Below, one piece after another: positions 52,005 through 60,478 of a stretch of 64,000 nt of DNA; position 1 is the stretch's first letter; every line of letters starts with the position of its first letter. The position numbers and the translations under genes were made by a program. The notes beneath the pieces were generated by a model that was not told the origin of the DNA, made no database searches, and saw nothing but the letters and a program-made list of their open reading frames with translations. Source of the stretch: Hoyosella altamirensis (GTDB lineage Bacteria > Actinomycetota > Actinomycetes > Mycobacteriales > Mycobacteriaceae); the NCBI RefSeq assembly GCF_014191505.1, contig NZ_JACHWS010000004.1, positions 368,474 through 432,473 of the forward strand. The letters run 5' to 3'.

Positions 52005-52591
52005 CCGCCCTGATTGCGGCACTCGCCGCAATCACGTTCGTCGTGGTCTTCATGTGGGACGGGTGGACGCGGCCGGAATACAACCCGGTCCGCCACCCGG
52101 TGAGCGCACTGGCGCTCGGTGATCGCGGATGGGTCCAGACTTCGAATTTCGTGATCTGTGGAGTGGCGATTACGGTCGGCGGAGTCGCGGTTGGCGGTGT
52201 CACGTGGCCACTCGGTGCGGCGATAGCTGTTTTCGGTCTGGCACTGGTCGTATCAGGGTTGTTCCCGATGGATGCGATGCGCGGGTATCCCCCTGGCACT
52301 CCGGATAGAACACCCGCAACGTTGTCGCACCGTCACCGCTGGCATGACCGCGCGGGCGCAGTCGCGTTCATGTGTATTCCTGTGATGCCGGCGATTGCGG
52401 CGTTCAGCACCGCCTTTGGCTGGGAGGTGCGCGGGTACTCCGCAGTCACAGCGGTGGCGGCAATGGTCCTCGTCAGCCATTTTGGCAGTGCCTGGGATAA
52501 AGACGATGACTGTACCGGCGTCTGGCAACGTGCGGCCCTCATCACTGCGCTGGTGTGGCTTGCGGTCCTGAGTACTGTGGTAGCCCTGTGA
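51995..52591 (+). CDS. DUF998-family membrane protein
   Basis: This is 198 residues with about six hydrophobic segments. RPEYNPVRHPVSALALGDRG near residue 25 and the C-terminal repeat pattern fit the DUF998 family of uncharacterised membrane proteins. HRHRWHDRAGAVAFMCIPVM near 110 adds a His cluster in a loop. It overlaps the ABC permease gene by ten bases, so it is the third gene of the exporter operon and may be an accessory subunit. Confidence 0.78.
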   Translation: MGLAALIAALAAITFVVVFMWDGWTRPEYNPVRHPVSALALGDRGWVQTSNFVICGVAITVGGVAVGGVTWPLGAAIAVFGLALVVSGLFPMDAMRGYPPGTPDRTPATLSHRHRWHDRAGAVAFMCIPVMPAIAAFSTAFGWEVRGYSAVTAVAAMVLVSHFGSAWDKDDDCTGVWQRAALITALVWLAVLSTVVAL

Positions 52592-52662
52592 TTCACGCAC
52601 GTGTCAGTGCACCCGAGTATCCTTCCTGGAGGATCGCCGGACACTCGGGGAGGCGAACGCTT

Positions 52663-53007
52663 ATGGAGTCGCAGGACCTCGCTCACATGTGCGGGATGAG
52701 CGTTGCCATTGAGGTGGTGGGCGGAAAATGGAAGCTGCACATCATGTGGGTGCTCGGTGACGGCCCACAACGTTTCGGGCAGATTCGGCGGATGCTCGAC
52801 GGTGTCAGCGAAAAGGTGCTGACGGAGCAGCTGCGCCAGATGGAGGCCGACGGTGTTGTGCACCGTGAGTTCTTTCCTGAGATACCCCCGCGTGTTGAAT
52901 ATTCGCTTACCGCGCTCGGTGAAGACCTGAAAGTTGCGCTGAAGTCTCTTGAGGACTGGGGTGAAAAGCGGCGGGCGGAACTGCTCGCTGAGGCCGCACC
53001 CGCGTGA
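52663..53007 (+). CDS. HxlR-family transcriptional regulator
   Basis: This is 114 residues from the ATG at 52663, preceded by GGGAGG. The family pattern C-x9-GGKW is present: CGMSVAIEVVGGKWKLHIMW near residue 10, then RFGQIRRMLDGVSEKVLTEQ and LRQMEADGVV, and the wing PRVEYSLTALG near 80. HxlR proteins with an N-terminal Cys sense electrophiles or redox changes. Its stop overlaps the TauE start, so it probably regulates that exporter. Confidence 0.9.
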   Translation: MESQDLAHMCGMSVAIEVVGGKWKLHIMWVLGDGPQRFGQIRRMLDGVSEKVLTEQLRQMEADGVVHREFFPEIPPRVEYSLTALGEDLKVALKSLEDWGEKRRAELLAEAAPA

Positions 53008-53756
53008 CAGCGGAGATGCTCGCCGCGGTCCTCATCGCGGTAGCGATAGGGGCTGTGCTGCAGCGCGTTTCCGGAACAGGCGTTGGGCTGGTTGTGGCAC
53101 CCACGCTGGCAGTTCTGCTTGGTCCGGTGCAGGGGATTCTGGCCACGAACATCATTACGGCGATGTCAGGCGGGCTAATCACGTTGTATGTCTGGAAGTA
53201 CGTGGATTGGCGGCGTTACGCGGTTCTCGCTCCAGCGGCTGTGCTCGGGGCAGTCCCGGGTGCTTTGGTGGTGCGTGCCGTGCCCGCCGCCTGGCTGCAG
53301 ATCAGCATCGGGGCGCTCGTGCTGCTTACCCTCGTGATCACGTACCTTGTGCGGACTTTGCCACACCTGGAAGGTCCTGTCACCACAGGGCTCGCTGGGA
53401 CAGCTGGCGGGTTCTTCAACACGACAGCGGGAATCGCGGCACCCGCCATGGTCGTGTATGCCCTCGTGTCTCGCTGGGATCAACGCGCTTTCGCCGCCAC
53501 CATGAACCCAGTGTTCATGACTATGGGGCTCGTGTCTTTTCTGGTCAAAGTCGCCTTTGGAGCGACAGGGCCGGAAGGGCTGCCACCATGGTGGACGCTG
53601 TTAGCGGTGGCCGCGACGGTTGTGGTTGCGACCTTCGGCGGCGGACTTGTCGCCCGCCGCGTATCGCCGGGCATGGCGCGCGCGCTCGCACTGTCGCTAG
53701 CGGGAGCGGGTGCGGTGGTGGCCATCTTCAGGGGAGTGCTCGCATTGGCCGGTTAG
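53004..53756 (+). CDS. TauE/SafE-family anion (sulfite/sulfonate) exporter
   Basis: This is 250 residues with about eight hydrophobic segments. The first half-repeat contains QRVSGTGVGLVVAPTLAVLL near residue 18, and the second GTAGGFFNTTAGIAAPAMVV near 130, the family's duplicated G-x-G/x-G motif. YVWKYVDWRRYAVLAPAAVL lies between them. It starts with GTG at 53004 in a GTGA overlap with the HxlR gene. It exports or imports small sulfur or organic anions; the substrate is unknown. Confidence 0.85.
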   Translation: MTAEMLAAVLIAVAIGAVLQRVSGTGVGLVVAPTLAVLLGPVQGILATNIITAMSGGLITLYVWKYVDWRRYAVLAPAAVLGAVPGALVVRAVPAAWLQISIGALVLLTLVITYLVRTLPHLEGPVTTGLAGTAGGFFNTTAGIAAPAMVVYALVSRWDQRAFAATMNPVFMTMGLVSFLVKVAFGATGPEGLPPWWTLLAVAATVVVATFGGGLVARRVSPGMARALALSLAGAGAVVAIFRGVLALAG

Positions 53757-53770
53757 ATATGGCGCGGCCC

Positions 53771-53817
53771 GTTTCGTGACGTTCGCACCCGGAAGGCGGT
53801 CGCGAACGTCACGAAAC
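53771..53817. terminator. Perfect 16-bp hairpin between tauE-like and prolyl oligopeptidase genes
   Basis: GTTTCGTGACGTTCGC (53771-53786) and its exact complement (53802-53817) enclose a 15-nt loop. It lies between two convergent stops (53756 and 53864) and can terminate both strands. Confidence 0.7.
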
Positions 53818-53863
53818 ATCAAGGAGTTAGCGCTTGGCACGCGAACCGCCGAGAAACCCGAAT

Positions 53864-55873
53864 TCAGCGCAGACCCAGCGTCCGCCACAGAAACTCGTAC
53901 GCAAGAGCAGACTTGTGCGCGAGCTGAGCATTGTCTGCGGCCCCGCCGTGGCCGCCTTCGATGTTCTCGAAGTACCACACCGGGTGCCCGAGTTCTTCGA
54001 GCCTCGCGACCATCTTGCGAGCGTGCCCAGGGTGTACGCGGTCATCCCGAGTTGAGGTCATGATGAGCACCGGCGGGTAGACAGCCTCCGCAACCACCGC
54101 CTGGTAGGGGGAGTAGGTGGAGAGAAACTCCCAGTCTTCCAGGTTTTCCGGGTCACCATATTCGGCCACCCAGGATGCGCCGGCCAGTAGCAGGTGGTAC
54201 CTGCGCATGTCCAGCAAAGGTACTTGGCACACGATCGCCCCGAAGAGTTCTGGGTAGCGGGTAAGCATGACACCCATGAGAAGCCCACCGTTGCTGCCAC
54301 CCTGAATGCCCAGCTGCTGCGGTGTGGTGACGCCGTGCAAGACGAGATCGCGCGCGACAGCCGCGAAATCCTCGAAGACGCGATGCCGGTTCTCGCGCAG
54401 CGCCTGCGTGTGCCACGCGGGGCCGTACTCGCCTCCGCCTCGCGTGTTGGCGACCGCGTAGGTGCCACCGCGTTCGAGCCAGGCGCGGCCAAGAACAGCG
54501 CTGTAAGCCGGTGTCAGCGAATTCTGGAAGCCCCCATAGCCATAGAGGAGGGTAGGCCCGGACGAAGCATCCTTTCGGCGCACAAGAAAATACGGCACTT
54601 TCGTGCCGTCGTCAGAGGTCGCGAAATGTTGCTCTGTAACGATGTCGTTTGCATCGAAGAGCGGTGGCACCGCTTTGATGACGTCGATGGTTTGGCCGAG
54701 GGCGCCATGCCAGAGGGTCGCTGGGGAGGTGAAACCACTTGTGCTGAGGAAGATTTCCTCGCTGCGATCGGGATCGGTGTCCACGACCGCAACGGTTTCC
54801 AAGGGAGGCAGCCCCGGGAGTATCTGCCCTGTCCAGCTTCCTGGCTCCAGCACGAGGAGTTCAGTGCGCACGTCGCGCATCACCTCAAGAACGAGGTGTT
54901 GAGCTGTCCACGAGAACGACTGCAGGGAGGTGTGCGGATCGGGAGTAAACACCGTGGTGATGTCCCTCCGACCCGCAATGTAACTGTCGAAAGGCGCACT
55001 AAGGAGCGTGCCTGCGGGATATTCGCTGCCGTTGACGTTCCACGTCGACCGCAGGTAGATCAGAAGCCACTCGCGATGGGCTGAGAGGCGTGCGTCGAGC
55101 GGTGCCTCGATCCAGACCGGGCCGTCGTCAGTCAACAAGAACCGTTGGGACGTATAGAAGTCGATTGCCCGTTCGGCGAAGCTCCGCTCATAACCTGGTG
55201 TGAGGTCTCGCCAAGCAGAGACAGCGACGTCTGCGGCTTCGCCTTCGAATACTGTCTCAGCTTCGGCGAGCGGCGTGCCGCGCCGCCACAGCTTCGCGAT
55301 GCGCGGGTAGCCGGATGCTGTCAGCGACCCCTCCCCGAAATCCGTGCCGACGTAGAGACTGTCGTGATCGAACCAGCGCACGTCGCTTTTCGCCTCGGGG
55401 AGGCTGAAACCACCAGTGACGAACTGTTTTGTCCGCAAATCGAATTCACGTATGACAGCCGCATCAGCACCGCCGCGCGAGAGGCTGACCAACGCGAGTT
55501 CGTAGCCGGGCCGAAGCACTGTCGCTCCTGCCCACACCCAGTTCTCGGACTCGGCTTTCGCGAGTTCGTCGACATCGAGGAGGATTTCCCAGGTGGGCTT
55601 TTCCTGTAGATATTGTTCTAGCGTGGTGCGGCGCCAGAGGCCGCGCGGGTTCCGTGCGTCTCGCCAGAAGTTATAGAGATACTCGCCGCGGCGTCGGACA
55701 TAGGGAATGCGATCGTCCGTATCGAGCGCCCCGAGCAAGCGGGCCCGAGACTCCTCGAAGGCGTCGTCGACGAACGCCTGCTCGGTGACGTCATTGTGCT
55801 TGCGGGCCCACTCCAGGGCCGCGTCGCTGTCGATATCTTCAAGCCAGAGGTGCGGGTCAGTCAGGTCAGCCAC
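53864..55873 (-). CDS. Prolyl oligopeptidase-family serine peptidase (S9A)
   Basis: This is 669 residues from a GTG at 55873, preceded by GGAAGG, so the protein begins [20 protein letters not shown]. Longer starts would overlap the divergent add gene. The N-terminal beta-propeller spans about 60-400. The catalytic domain has [20 protein letters not shown] near 425, the nucleophile in [20 protein letters not shown] near 515, Asp in [17 protein letters not shown] near 600 and His in [14 protein letters not shown] near 637. It cleaves short peptides after Pro in the cytoplasm; no signal peptide is present. Confidence 0.92.
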   Translation of the reverse strand: MADLTDPHLWLEDIDSDAALEWARKHNDVTEQAFVDDAFEESRARLLGALDTDDRIPYVRRRGEYLYNFWRDARNPRGLWRRTTLEQYLQEKPTWEILLDVDELAKAESENWVWAGATVLRPGYELALVSLSRGGADAAVIREFDLRTKQFVTGGFSLPEAKSDVRWFDHDSLYVGTDFGEGSLTASGYPRIAKLWRRGTPLAEAETVFEGEAADVAVSAWRDLTPGYERSFAERAIDFYTSQRFLLTDDGPVWIEAPLDARLSAHREWLLIYLRSTWNVNGSEYPAGTLLSAPFDSYIAGRRDITTVFTPDPHTSLQSFSWTAQHLVLEVMRDVRTELLVLEPGSWTGQILPGLPPLETVAVVDTDPDRSEEIFLSTSGFTSPATLWHGALGQTIDVIKAVPPLFDANDIVTEQHFATSDDGTKVPYFLVRRKDASSGPTLLYGYGGFQNSLTPAYSAVLGRAWLERGGTYAVANTRGGGEYGPAWHTQALRENRHRVFEDFAAVARDLVLHGVTTPQQLGIQGGSNGGLLMGVMLTRYPELFGAIVCQVPLLDMRRYHLLLAGASWVAEYGDPENLEDWEFLSTYSPYQAVVAEAVYPPVLIMTSTRDDRVHPGHARKMVARLEELGHPVWYFENIEGGHGGAADNAQLAHKSALAYEFLWRTLGLR

Positions 55874-55918
55874 ACGTGCGATCCTTCCACAGAGAGCGCT
55901 ATCCGCTACCGTCGCTAT

Positions 55919-57022
55919 ATGACGCACACGCCGATAAACCTGGCATCGCTTCGTCTCGCACCAAAAGTGCTGCTGCATGATCACCTTGACGGAGGATTGC
56001 GCCCTCAGACGATTCTGGACCTCGCGCAGGACTGTGGTTACACGGACTTGCCTGCGGACAACCCGGAAGAACTCCGGATGTGGTTCCGCGATGCGGCGGA
56101 CAGCGGTTCGCTGGAACTCTATCTGCAAACCTTCGGCCATACGGTCGCTGTGATGCAGACGCCGGACGCGCTGGCGAGGGTCGCACGCGAGTGCGTCGAG
56201 GACCTTGCCGCCGACGGCGTCGTGTACGCGGAGGTGCGGTTCGCGCCCGAACAGCATCTCGATGCGGGACTGAGCCTCGATGAGGTGATGGAGTCAACGC
56301 TTTCCGGCTTCGCGGAGGGCGTGCGAACTGTCAGAGATCAATCCGGGCAAGAGATTGTGGTGCGGTGTCTCGTGACAGCGATGCGCCATGCCGCACGCTC
56401 ACGAGAGATCGCTGAGCTTGCGGTCAAGTATCGCCAGGATGGTGTCTGTGGATTTGATATTGCCGGCGCGGAAGCGGGTTTCCCACCATCGAGGCATTTG
56501 GACGCGTTCGAGTTCCTGCAGAAAGAGAACGCGCACTTCACTATTCACGCAGGTGAAGCGTTTGGCTTGCCTTCGATCCACGAGGCGGTCGCGTTTTGCG
56601 GGGCGGACCGGCTTGGGCATGGTGTACGCATCATGGATGACATCGAGTTGGGGCCCGAGCGTACCTTCGACGGGGCTAAGCTGGGCTTGCTCGCCAACTA
56701 CATTCGGGACAAGCGCATCCCGCTTGAATTGTGCCCAAGTTCGAACGTGCAGACAGGGGCTGCGGCGAGCATCGCCGAGCATCCTTTCAATCAGCTTGCG
56801 CAGCTTCAATTCCGGGTGACCGTCAATACTGACAACCGGCTGATGAGCCACACTACGATGAGCGAAGAGATGCTCAAGCTCGTCGAAACATTCGGTTACG
56901 GCTGGAGTGACCTTGAACGCTTCACTATCAATGCGATGAAGTCCGCGTTCTACTCGTTCGACAAACGGCTCGCGATAATCGACGAGGTGATCAAGCCAGG
57001 CTACGCGGTTCTGATCGGGTAG
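55919..57022 (+). CDS. add: Adenosine deaminase
   Basis: This is 367 residues from the ATG at 55919. The zinc His pair is in [19 protein letters not shown] near residue 16 and the third His and Glu in [17 protein letters not shown] near 213. [11 protein letters not shown] lies near 238 and the last zinc Asp in [19 protein letters not shown] near 300. It converts adenosine or deoxyadenosine to inosine. There is no ribosome site before the ATG (CCGTCGCTATATG), suggesting a leaderless mRNA. In M. tuberculosis add is next to deoA and cdd; here a 9-kb block separates them. Confidence 0.93.
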   Translation: MTHTPINLASLRLAPKVLLHDHLDGGLRPQTILDLAQDCGYTDLPADNPEELRMWFRDAADSGSLELYLQTFGHTVAVMQTPDALARVARECVEDLAADGVVYAEVRFAPEQHLDAGLSLDEVMESTLSGFAEGVRTVRDQSGQEIVVRCLVTAMRHAARSREIAELAVKYRQDGVCGFDIAGAEAGFPPSRHLDAFEFLQKENAHFTIHAGEAFGLPSIHEAVAFCGADRLGHGVRIMDDIELGPERTFDGAKLGLLANYIRDKRIPLELCPSSNVQTGAAASIAEHPFNQLAQLQFRVTVNTDNRLMSHTTMSEEMLKLVETFGYGWSDLERFTINAMKSAFYSFDKRLAIIDEVIKPGYAVLIG

Positions 57023-58261
57023 CTACATCACGCGCAGACGTGCTTCGAAGGCGTGGACAAGGTCGCGCCAGGCTGCAGCCTCAGTTGTGAACGGTGCACC
57101 CGGCGCCATGCGCGTCGGGTCTGGACTGATCACATACGAGACGTACCAGCCAAGTGGTGTTGTCCGGGCGAGTGCTTCCTCGACGCTGTCGTCATCAGCG
57201 AAATCAGCAGCATCGGAAAGAAGTTCGACTGCCAAGTCGAGTTGCTCGCTGTCGACGGACTCTGGCCCAGTGGCGATATCGTCGACCAGTCCAGTCAGCA
57301 CGTAGGTGTTGTCGTCCGTGACAGTGATGTCGAGGGAACCGTCAGTGGCGGCTGTCGACACTTCGGCGAACGTGGTGACTGCGGCGAGTTCATGATCGTG
57401 CTTGTCGGCGAGGTAACGCGCGAGGGCGCGTTCACTGCGGAAAGCGTAGATGATGCCGTCCCTGCCGAGGAACACAGGCAGATCGTCGAGATAGCAGCGC
57501 AGCGTGTAGTACTCATCAGAGCCCGTCAGAATCTTCACCGGGTCGATGCCGACCGCTACCCAGAAATCATCGTGGTCGTCATCCTCAGCGAGCGGCGCCT
57601 CGTCGAGTTCTTCCACATCATCGGAGCTTTCGGCGGCATCATCGGCTTCGACGTCGTTCTCATCGGCTGCGAGAATCTCAGCCTCACAAAGTTCCAGCAC
57701 CTCAGGGTCGACGTCGGGTGAGGCGACAATGTTGTCGATCGCATCGAGGACTCCGTCCCAGCCGTCAGCGAGCGCTCTGCCGACCTTGTTCCAGAGTTCT
57801 TCGCCATCACTGCCCGCGAAGGCGTGGTGGCCGCCCGGAAGTGCATCGAGCTGCGGGTGATTGTCGAAGAAACTGTTGACCGCGTCGAGGTCGCAGACCT
57901 CGCCCAGAGTCCGCGCCATGTTCAGTGTGTCTTCGAGTTCCGCGACAGTGAGGGCGTCGGGCAGACCCGCTGCGAGTTCTGGAGCTCCAACGAGGTCGTA
58001 CCGGTGCTCTTCCTCTGGCTCCAACTCCGCCGCGGAGAGCGCTGCCACAACATGCCAGGTGGGATGCTCCACCAGGTCGTGGTCCTCTTCAGTACGGATG
58101 AAGGCCGCGAGGTGCGAGATGGAGGCGAAAGCGAAGAGGTCCTCCTCGCGCCCGAGAAAGGCCTGCCACTCATCGTCGCCTTCTCGCCAGCGTGGTGCCC
58201 AAAGGGTCACGACGTCGCCGTCAGTCAAACCGAGCTCAATAGGGACGATGTCACCTGCCAT
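57023..58261 (-). CDS. Rv3311-like conserved protein with internal duplication
   Basis: This is a 412-residue soluble, very acidic protein from the ATG at 58261. Two related halves are visible: FLGREEDLFAFASISHLAAF at residue 35 with EEDHDLVEH after it, and FLGRDGIIYAFRSERALARY at residue 264 with DKHDHELAAV after it. An acidic linker (about 198-232, rich in D and E) separates them. The position next to add matches M. tuberculosis Rv3311, a conserved protein of unknown role. Its stop abuts the add stop. No enzyme motif is seen. Confidence 0.75.
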   Translation of the reverse strand: MAGDIVPIELGLTDGDVVTLWAPRWREGDDEWQAFLGREEDLFAFASISHLAAFIRTEEDHDLVEHPTWHVVAALSAAELEPEEEHRYDLVGAPELAAGLPDALTVAELEDTLNMARTLGEVCDLDAVNSFFDNHPQLDALPGGHHAFAGSDGEELWNKVGRALADGWDGVLDAIDNIVASPDVDPEVLELCEAEILAADENDVEADDAAESSDDVEELDEAPLAEDDDHDDFWVAVGIDPVKILTGSDEYYTLRCYLDDLPVFLGRDGIIYAFRSERALARYLADKHDHELAAVTTFAEVSTAATDGSLDITVTDDNTYVLTGLVDDIATGPESVDSEQLDLAVELLSDAADFADDDSVEEALARTTPLGWYVSYVISPDPTRMAPGAPFTTEAAAWRDLVHAFEARLRVM

Positions 58262-58271
58262 GCGCGCAAGC

Positions 58272-58586
58272 CTAACCAGTGCGGGCGCCGAGTGCACTAG
58301 CCATTGTGCTCAGCACCGCGCGTCGCGCGGATTCCGAAGCGGTCGAGGCGTTCTGCGCTGCCGTCAGGATGTGCCCAGCAACCTCCGTCGCAGAAAGTCG
58401 GGTAAGGGACTCGTGGATGACTAATGAGACGAGCGCCCCTGACGCATCGACCTCCGCCGTGACTTTGCCGTCAGCGGCGTGTCCGCGACCACGATGGCTG
58501 CTGAGTTTGTCCACCGCATCTTCGAGAGCATCTCTCTGTCGCTGCACCCGCGCGAGAACGTCGTGGAACGTTTCCGGCGCGGTCAC
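58272..58586 (-). CDS. YbaB/EbfC-family nucleoid-associated-type protein
   Basis: This is 104 residues from a GTG at 58586 (GTGA overlap with the upstream gene's stop). The order is a helix (TFHDVLARVQRQRDALEDAV), strands with GKVTAEVDASGALVSLVIHE, and a helix TEVAGHILTAAQNASTASES, the YbaB fold. In actinobacteria such paralogues are common near secretion and DNA-processing loci. The nearby Rv3311-like gene is in the same direction 10 bp downstream. The role is unknown. Confidence 0.65.
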   Translation of the reverse strand: MTAPETFHDVLARVQRQRDALEDAVDKLSSHRGRGHAADGKVTAEVDASGALVSLVIHESLTRLSATEVAGHILTAAQNASTASESARRAVLSTMASALGARTG

Positions 58587-58882
58587 CGCGTGAATCCCCA
58601 CTTCTCTAGTGTCGGAGCGAACGCCCGGCGGGCCTCGGCTGCCTCGCGGGCGGTGGCCAGTTCCGCAGCCGTCGGGACACTCAGTTCGGCGAGCGTCTGC
58701 TGAGACACTCCAGCTTGCTCGCAGTGTTCGCGGATCGCGACGGCCCCCTCGAGGGCGGCCTCCCGACACTGACGAATGACCTCGTCCGCCACATGCGCCG
58801 CACCATAGCGAAGAGCCTCTTTGCTGATACTGAGGTGCACTGGAAAACCCTGAGGCGTGGCGCGCACCCTCACCCCGCTCAT
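58583..58882 (-). CDS. Second YbaB-like small protein
   Basis: This is 99 residues. It begins with strands SGVRVRATPQGFPVHLSISK followed by EALRYGAAHVADEVIRQCRE, a beta-helix order like the second half of YbaB proteins, with a C-terminal helix ELATAREAAEARRAFAPTLE. It overlaps the next YbaB gene by four bases. The start at 58882 overlaps the end of an upstream open frame (ATGA). It may form a heteromer with its neighbour (inference). Confidence 0.55.
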   Translation of the reverse strand: MSGVRVRATPQGFPVHLSISKEALRYGAAHVADEVIRQCREAALEGAVAIREHCEQAGVSQQTLAELSVPTAAELATAREAAEARRAFAPTLEKWGFTR

Positions 58883-59013
58883 GATGTCGGCCTGTAGAAA
58901 CCGTAGAACGCCTGACCCATATTGTCCGTGCGTATTTGCGAGACACTCACCGGATTGCCTGCCTCAGCTAACAGTGAATAACGGTCAGTGTCTGCATGGT
59001 GTGTAACCGCAGG
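58879..59013 (-). pseudogene. Open-frame remnant coupled to the YbaB-like gene at the prophage edge
   Basis: An open frame without a conventional start reads DTDRYSLLAEAGNPVSVSQI, then RTDNMGQAFYGFYRPTS, and stops in an ATGA overlap with the 99-aa gene. The possible start is GTG at 58950 (23 codons). The tight coupling suggests it is the 3' end of a larger gene cut off where prophage sequence begins at about 59.01 kb. The evidence is thin: 45 codons in GC-rich DNA. Confidence 0.3.
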
Positions 59014-59019
59014 TCAATC

Positions 59020-59265
59020 CTATCGTTCGGACCACTCCATGGGTGGATCATCGACAGGGACATCGACTAGCTCGGTGCGCAGCGTCGGTCGTGGTGACTG
59101 TGGTGTATTGACCGCTGCAAGGCCCGTACCGAGCAGCGCACCAGCCAAACCGACCCACAACGCGACCTCCTGTTCCTCGAGGATGCCGTACATAGCGAGG
59201 AGGGGAAGCGCGAATGTGATCCCCGAATATATGCGTCCGCGGATGTAGTCAGGCACTTTCGGCAT
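59020..59265 (-). CDS. Holin-like small membrane protein
   Basis: This is 81 residues: PKVPDYIRGRIYSGITFALP, then LLAMYGILEEQEVALWVGLA, then GALLGTGLAAVNTP, giving two hydrophobic segments and a polar C-terminus. The start lies inside the end of the endolysin gene (17-bp overlap). Mycobacteriophage-type holins have this size and position. It would form membrane lesions that release the endolysin. Confidence 0.7.
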   Translation of the reverse strand: MPKVPDYIRGRIYSGITFALPLLAMYGILEEQEVALWVGLAGALLGTGLAAVNTPQSPRPTLRTELVDVPVDDPPMEWSER

Positions 59266-60214
59266 TGTCGCCTCCTGAAGCTAGACGCGCCTCTATCGCG
59301 GCGACGTGACCGAGGAGCTGTTCAACGAGTTTCCGTGTTTCGTGGGCGTGTAAGTCTGCGGTGAGCACGAATTCGCCCAGTGGCGCCCGGGTGGTTGAGC
59401 CGGGCACAAGTGACTGTACGAGCGTGTTGAGGGTCGCGTTCGGGGGTATCACCGGTGCCGGTTGTGTCGGTTCGGGCGGTGCTGGAGCTTCTGTGCGGCC
59501 GAGGATCAGACTCCACGTTTTGGGGCCGACGGTGCCGTCTGGTGTGATTCCCTGCTGGCCTTGCTGTGCCGCGATGATCGCGGGCCGTGCGTCGCGCCAC
59601 CGCCCTGTCTGCGGCACATTCAGCCGCGCCTGCAGCAGTTTGATGCCGTCGATCCAGGGTTTTGGTTCGCCGACTTCTCCGCTAACAATGTTCAGGGGTG
59701 CTTCACGCGGTCCGTAGAACCAGCCGCCCGGCAGCGGGTATCGGGTGGGATCGGTGGGATCTCCGACCCGGGCAGGGTAGTACCACCAGTCTCGGTAGAG
59801 GGCGTCGTTCCAGTGCCGGGCTGTGCCGCCGACAACGTGACCGGACACGCCGCGGTACGCGCCGCGGGATTCGAACGCGACACCCATGAAGGTGCCGGAC
59901 ATGTGGCTGTTGGGTCCACCTCCGCCGTGCACGAGCCCAATTTTGAGGATCGCGTCAGCGGGGACAGCGGCCGGTGAGGATGCGCGTACCGCTCCGAGAA
60001 CTTCGCCCCTGGCGAGCCGGTAAGTCTCGGTGCTTCCGTAGCGAGTATCGGCGCGTTTGCCTTCGAGCATTGCCGAGACTGCCATGACGAACCACGAACA
60101 GTCACCGCCGTTACCGGGCGGCCGCCCACTGCCGCCGTATTGGTAGGGAAGGCCGCGCTTGGACCAAATGTAGGTGAGGATTTCGTTGGCACGTTCGAGA
60201 GCAATGGTGCGCAT
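59249..60214 (-). CDS. Phage endolysin: NlpC/P60-like peptidase plus peptidoglycan-binding domain
   Basis: This is 321 residues from the ATG at 60214 (GTG 60223 is an alternative). The N-terminal catalytic part has RGLPYQYGGSGRPPGNGGDC with SWFVMAVSAMLEG (candidate nucleophile Cys) near residue 35, and His in GGGPNSHMSGTFMGVAFESR near 105, like LysA peptidases of mycobacteriophages. A peptidoglycan-binding repeat follows: LLQARLNVPQTGRWRD and GITPDGTVGPKTWSLILG near 195-240. A Pro-rich linker and a C-terminal coiled-coil-like tail (ETRKLVEQLLGHVAAIEARL) end it. It cleaves cell-wall peptides from inside at lysis. Confidence 0.83.
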   Translation of the reverse strand: MRTIALERANEILTYIWSKRGLPYQYGGSGRPPGNGGDCSWFVMAVSAMLEGKRADTRYGSTETYRLARGEVLGAVRASSPAAVPADAILKIGLVHGGGGPNSHMSGTFMGVAFESRGAYRGVSGHVVGGTARHWNDALYRDWWYYPARVGDPTDPTRYPLPGGWFYGPREAPLNIVSGEVGEPKPWIDGIKLLQARLNVPQTGRWRDARPAIIAAQQGQQGITPDGTVGPKTWSLILGRTEAPAPPEPTQPAPVIPPNATLNTLVQSLVPGSTTRAPLGEFVLTADLHAHETRKLVEQLLGHVAAIEARLASGGDNAESA

Positions 60215-60478
60215 GCTCGACACGATCGCGATCAGGGGTGCAATCGGATCGATGGCCGCCAGGGCAGGGTGTGTGATCGCGGGAAGTGCCTGCCCTGACG
60301 GGATCCATCACTAATGGGCGGTCACGCGGTCCTTCACGCGACCGGGAGTCACGGTAACGGCCCCGGGTGTAACGTCCGATCTGGACATGATCGATGCGCG
60401 TACGTGGACCCCAGTGCGCAGTAGCCGTGCCGACCAGTCCCCCGCATGACCCGGCCGATCCCAGTTGAGGAGCATTCA

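Noticed and set aside
60224..60478. Interval upstream of the prophage lipoprotein gene examined for a repressor operator
   Set aside because: Several short GC-rich repeats are present, but none is symmetric enough to call an operator or promoter.
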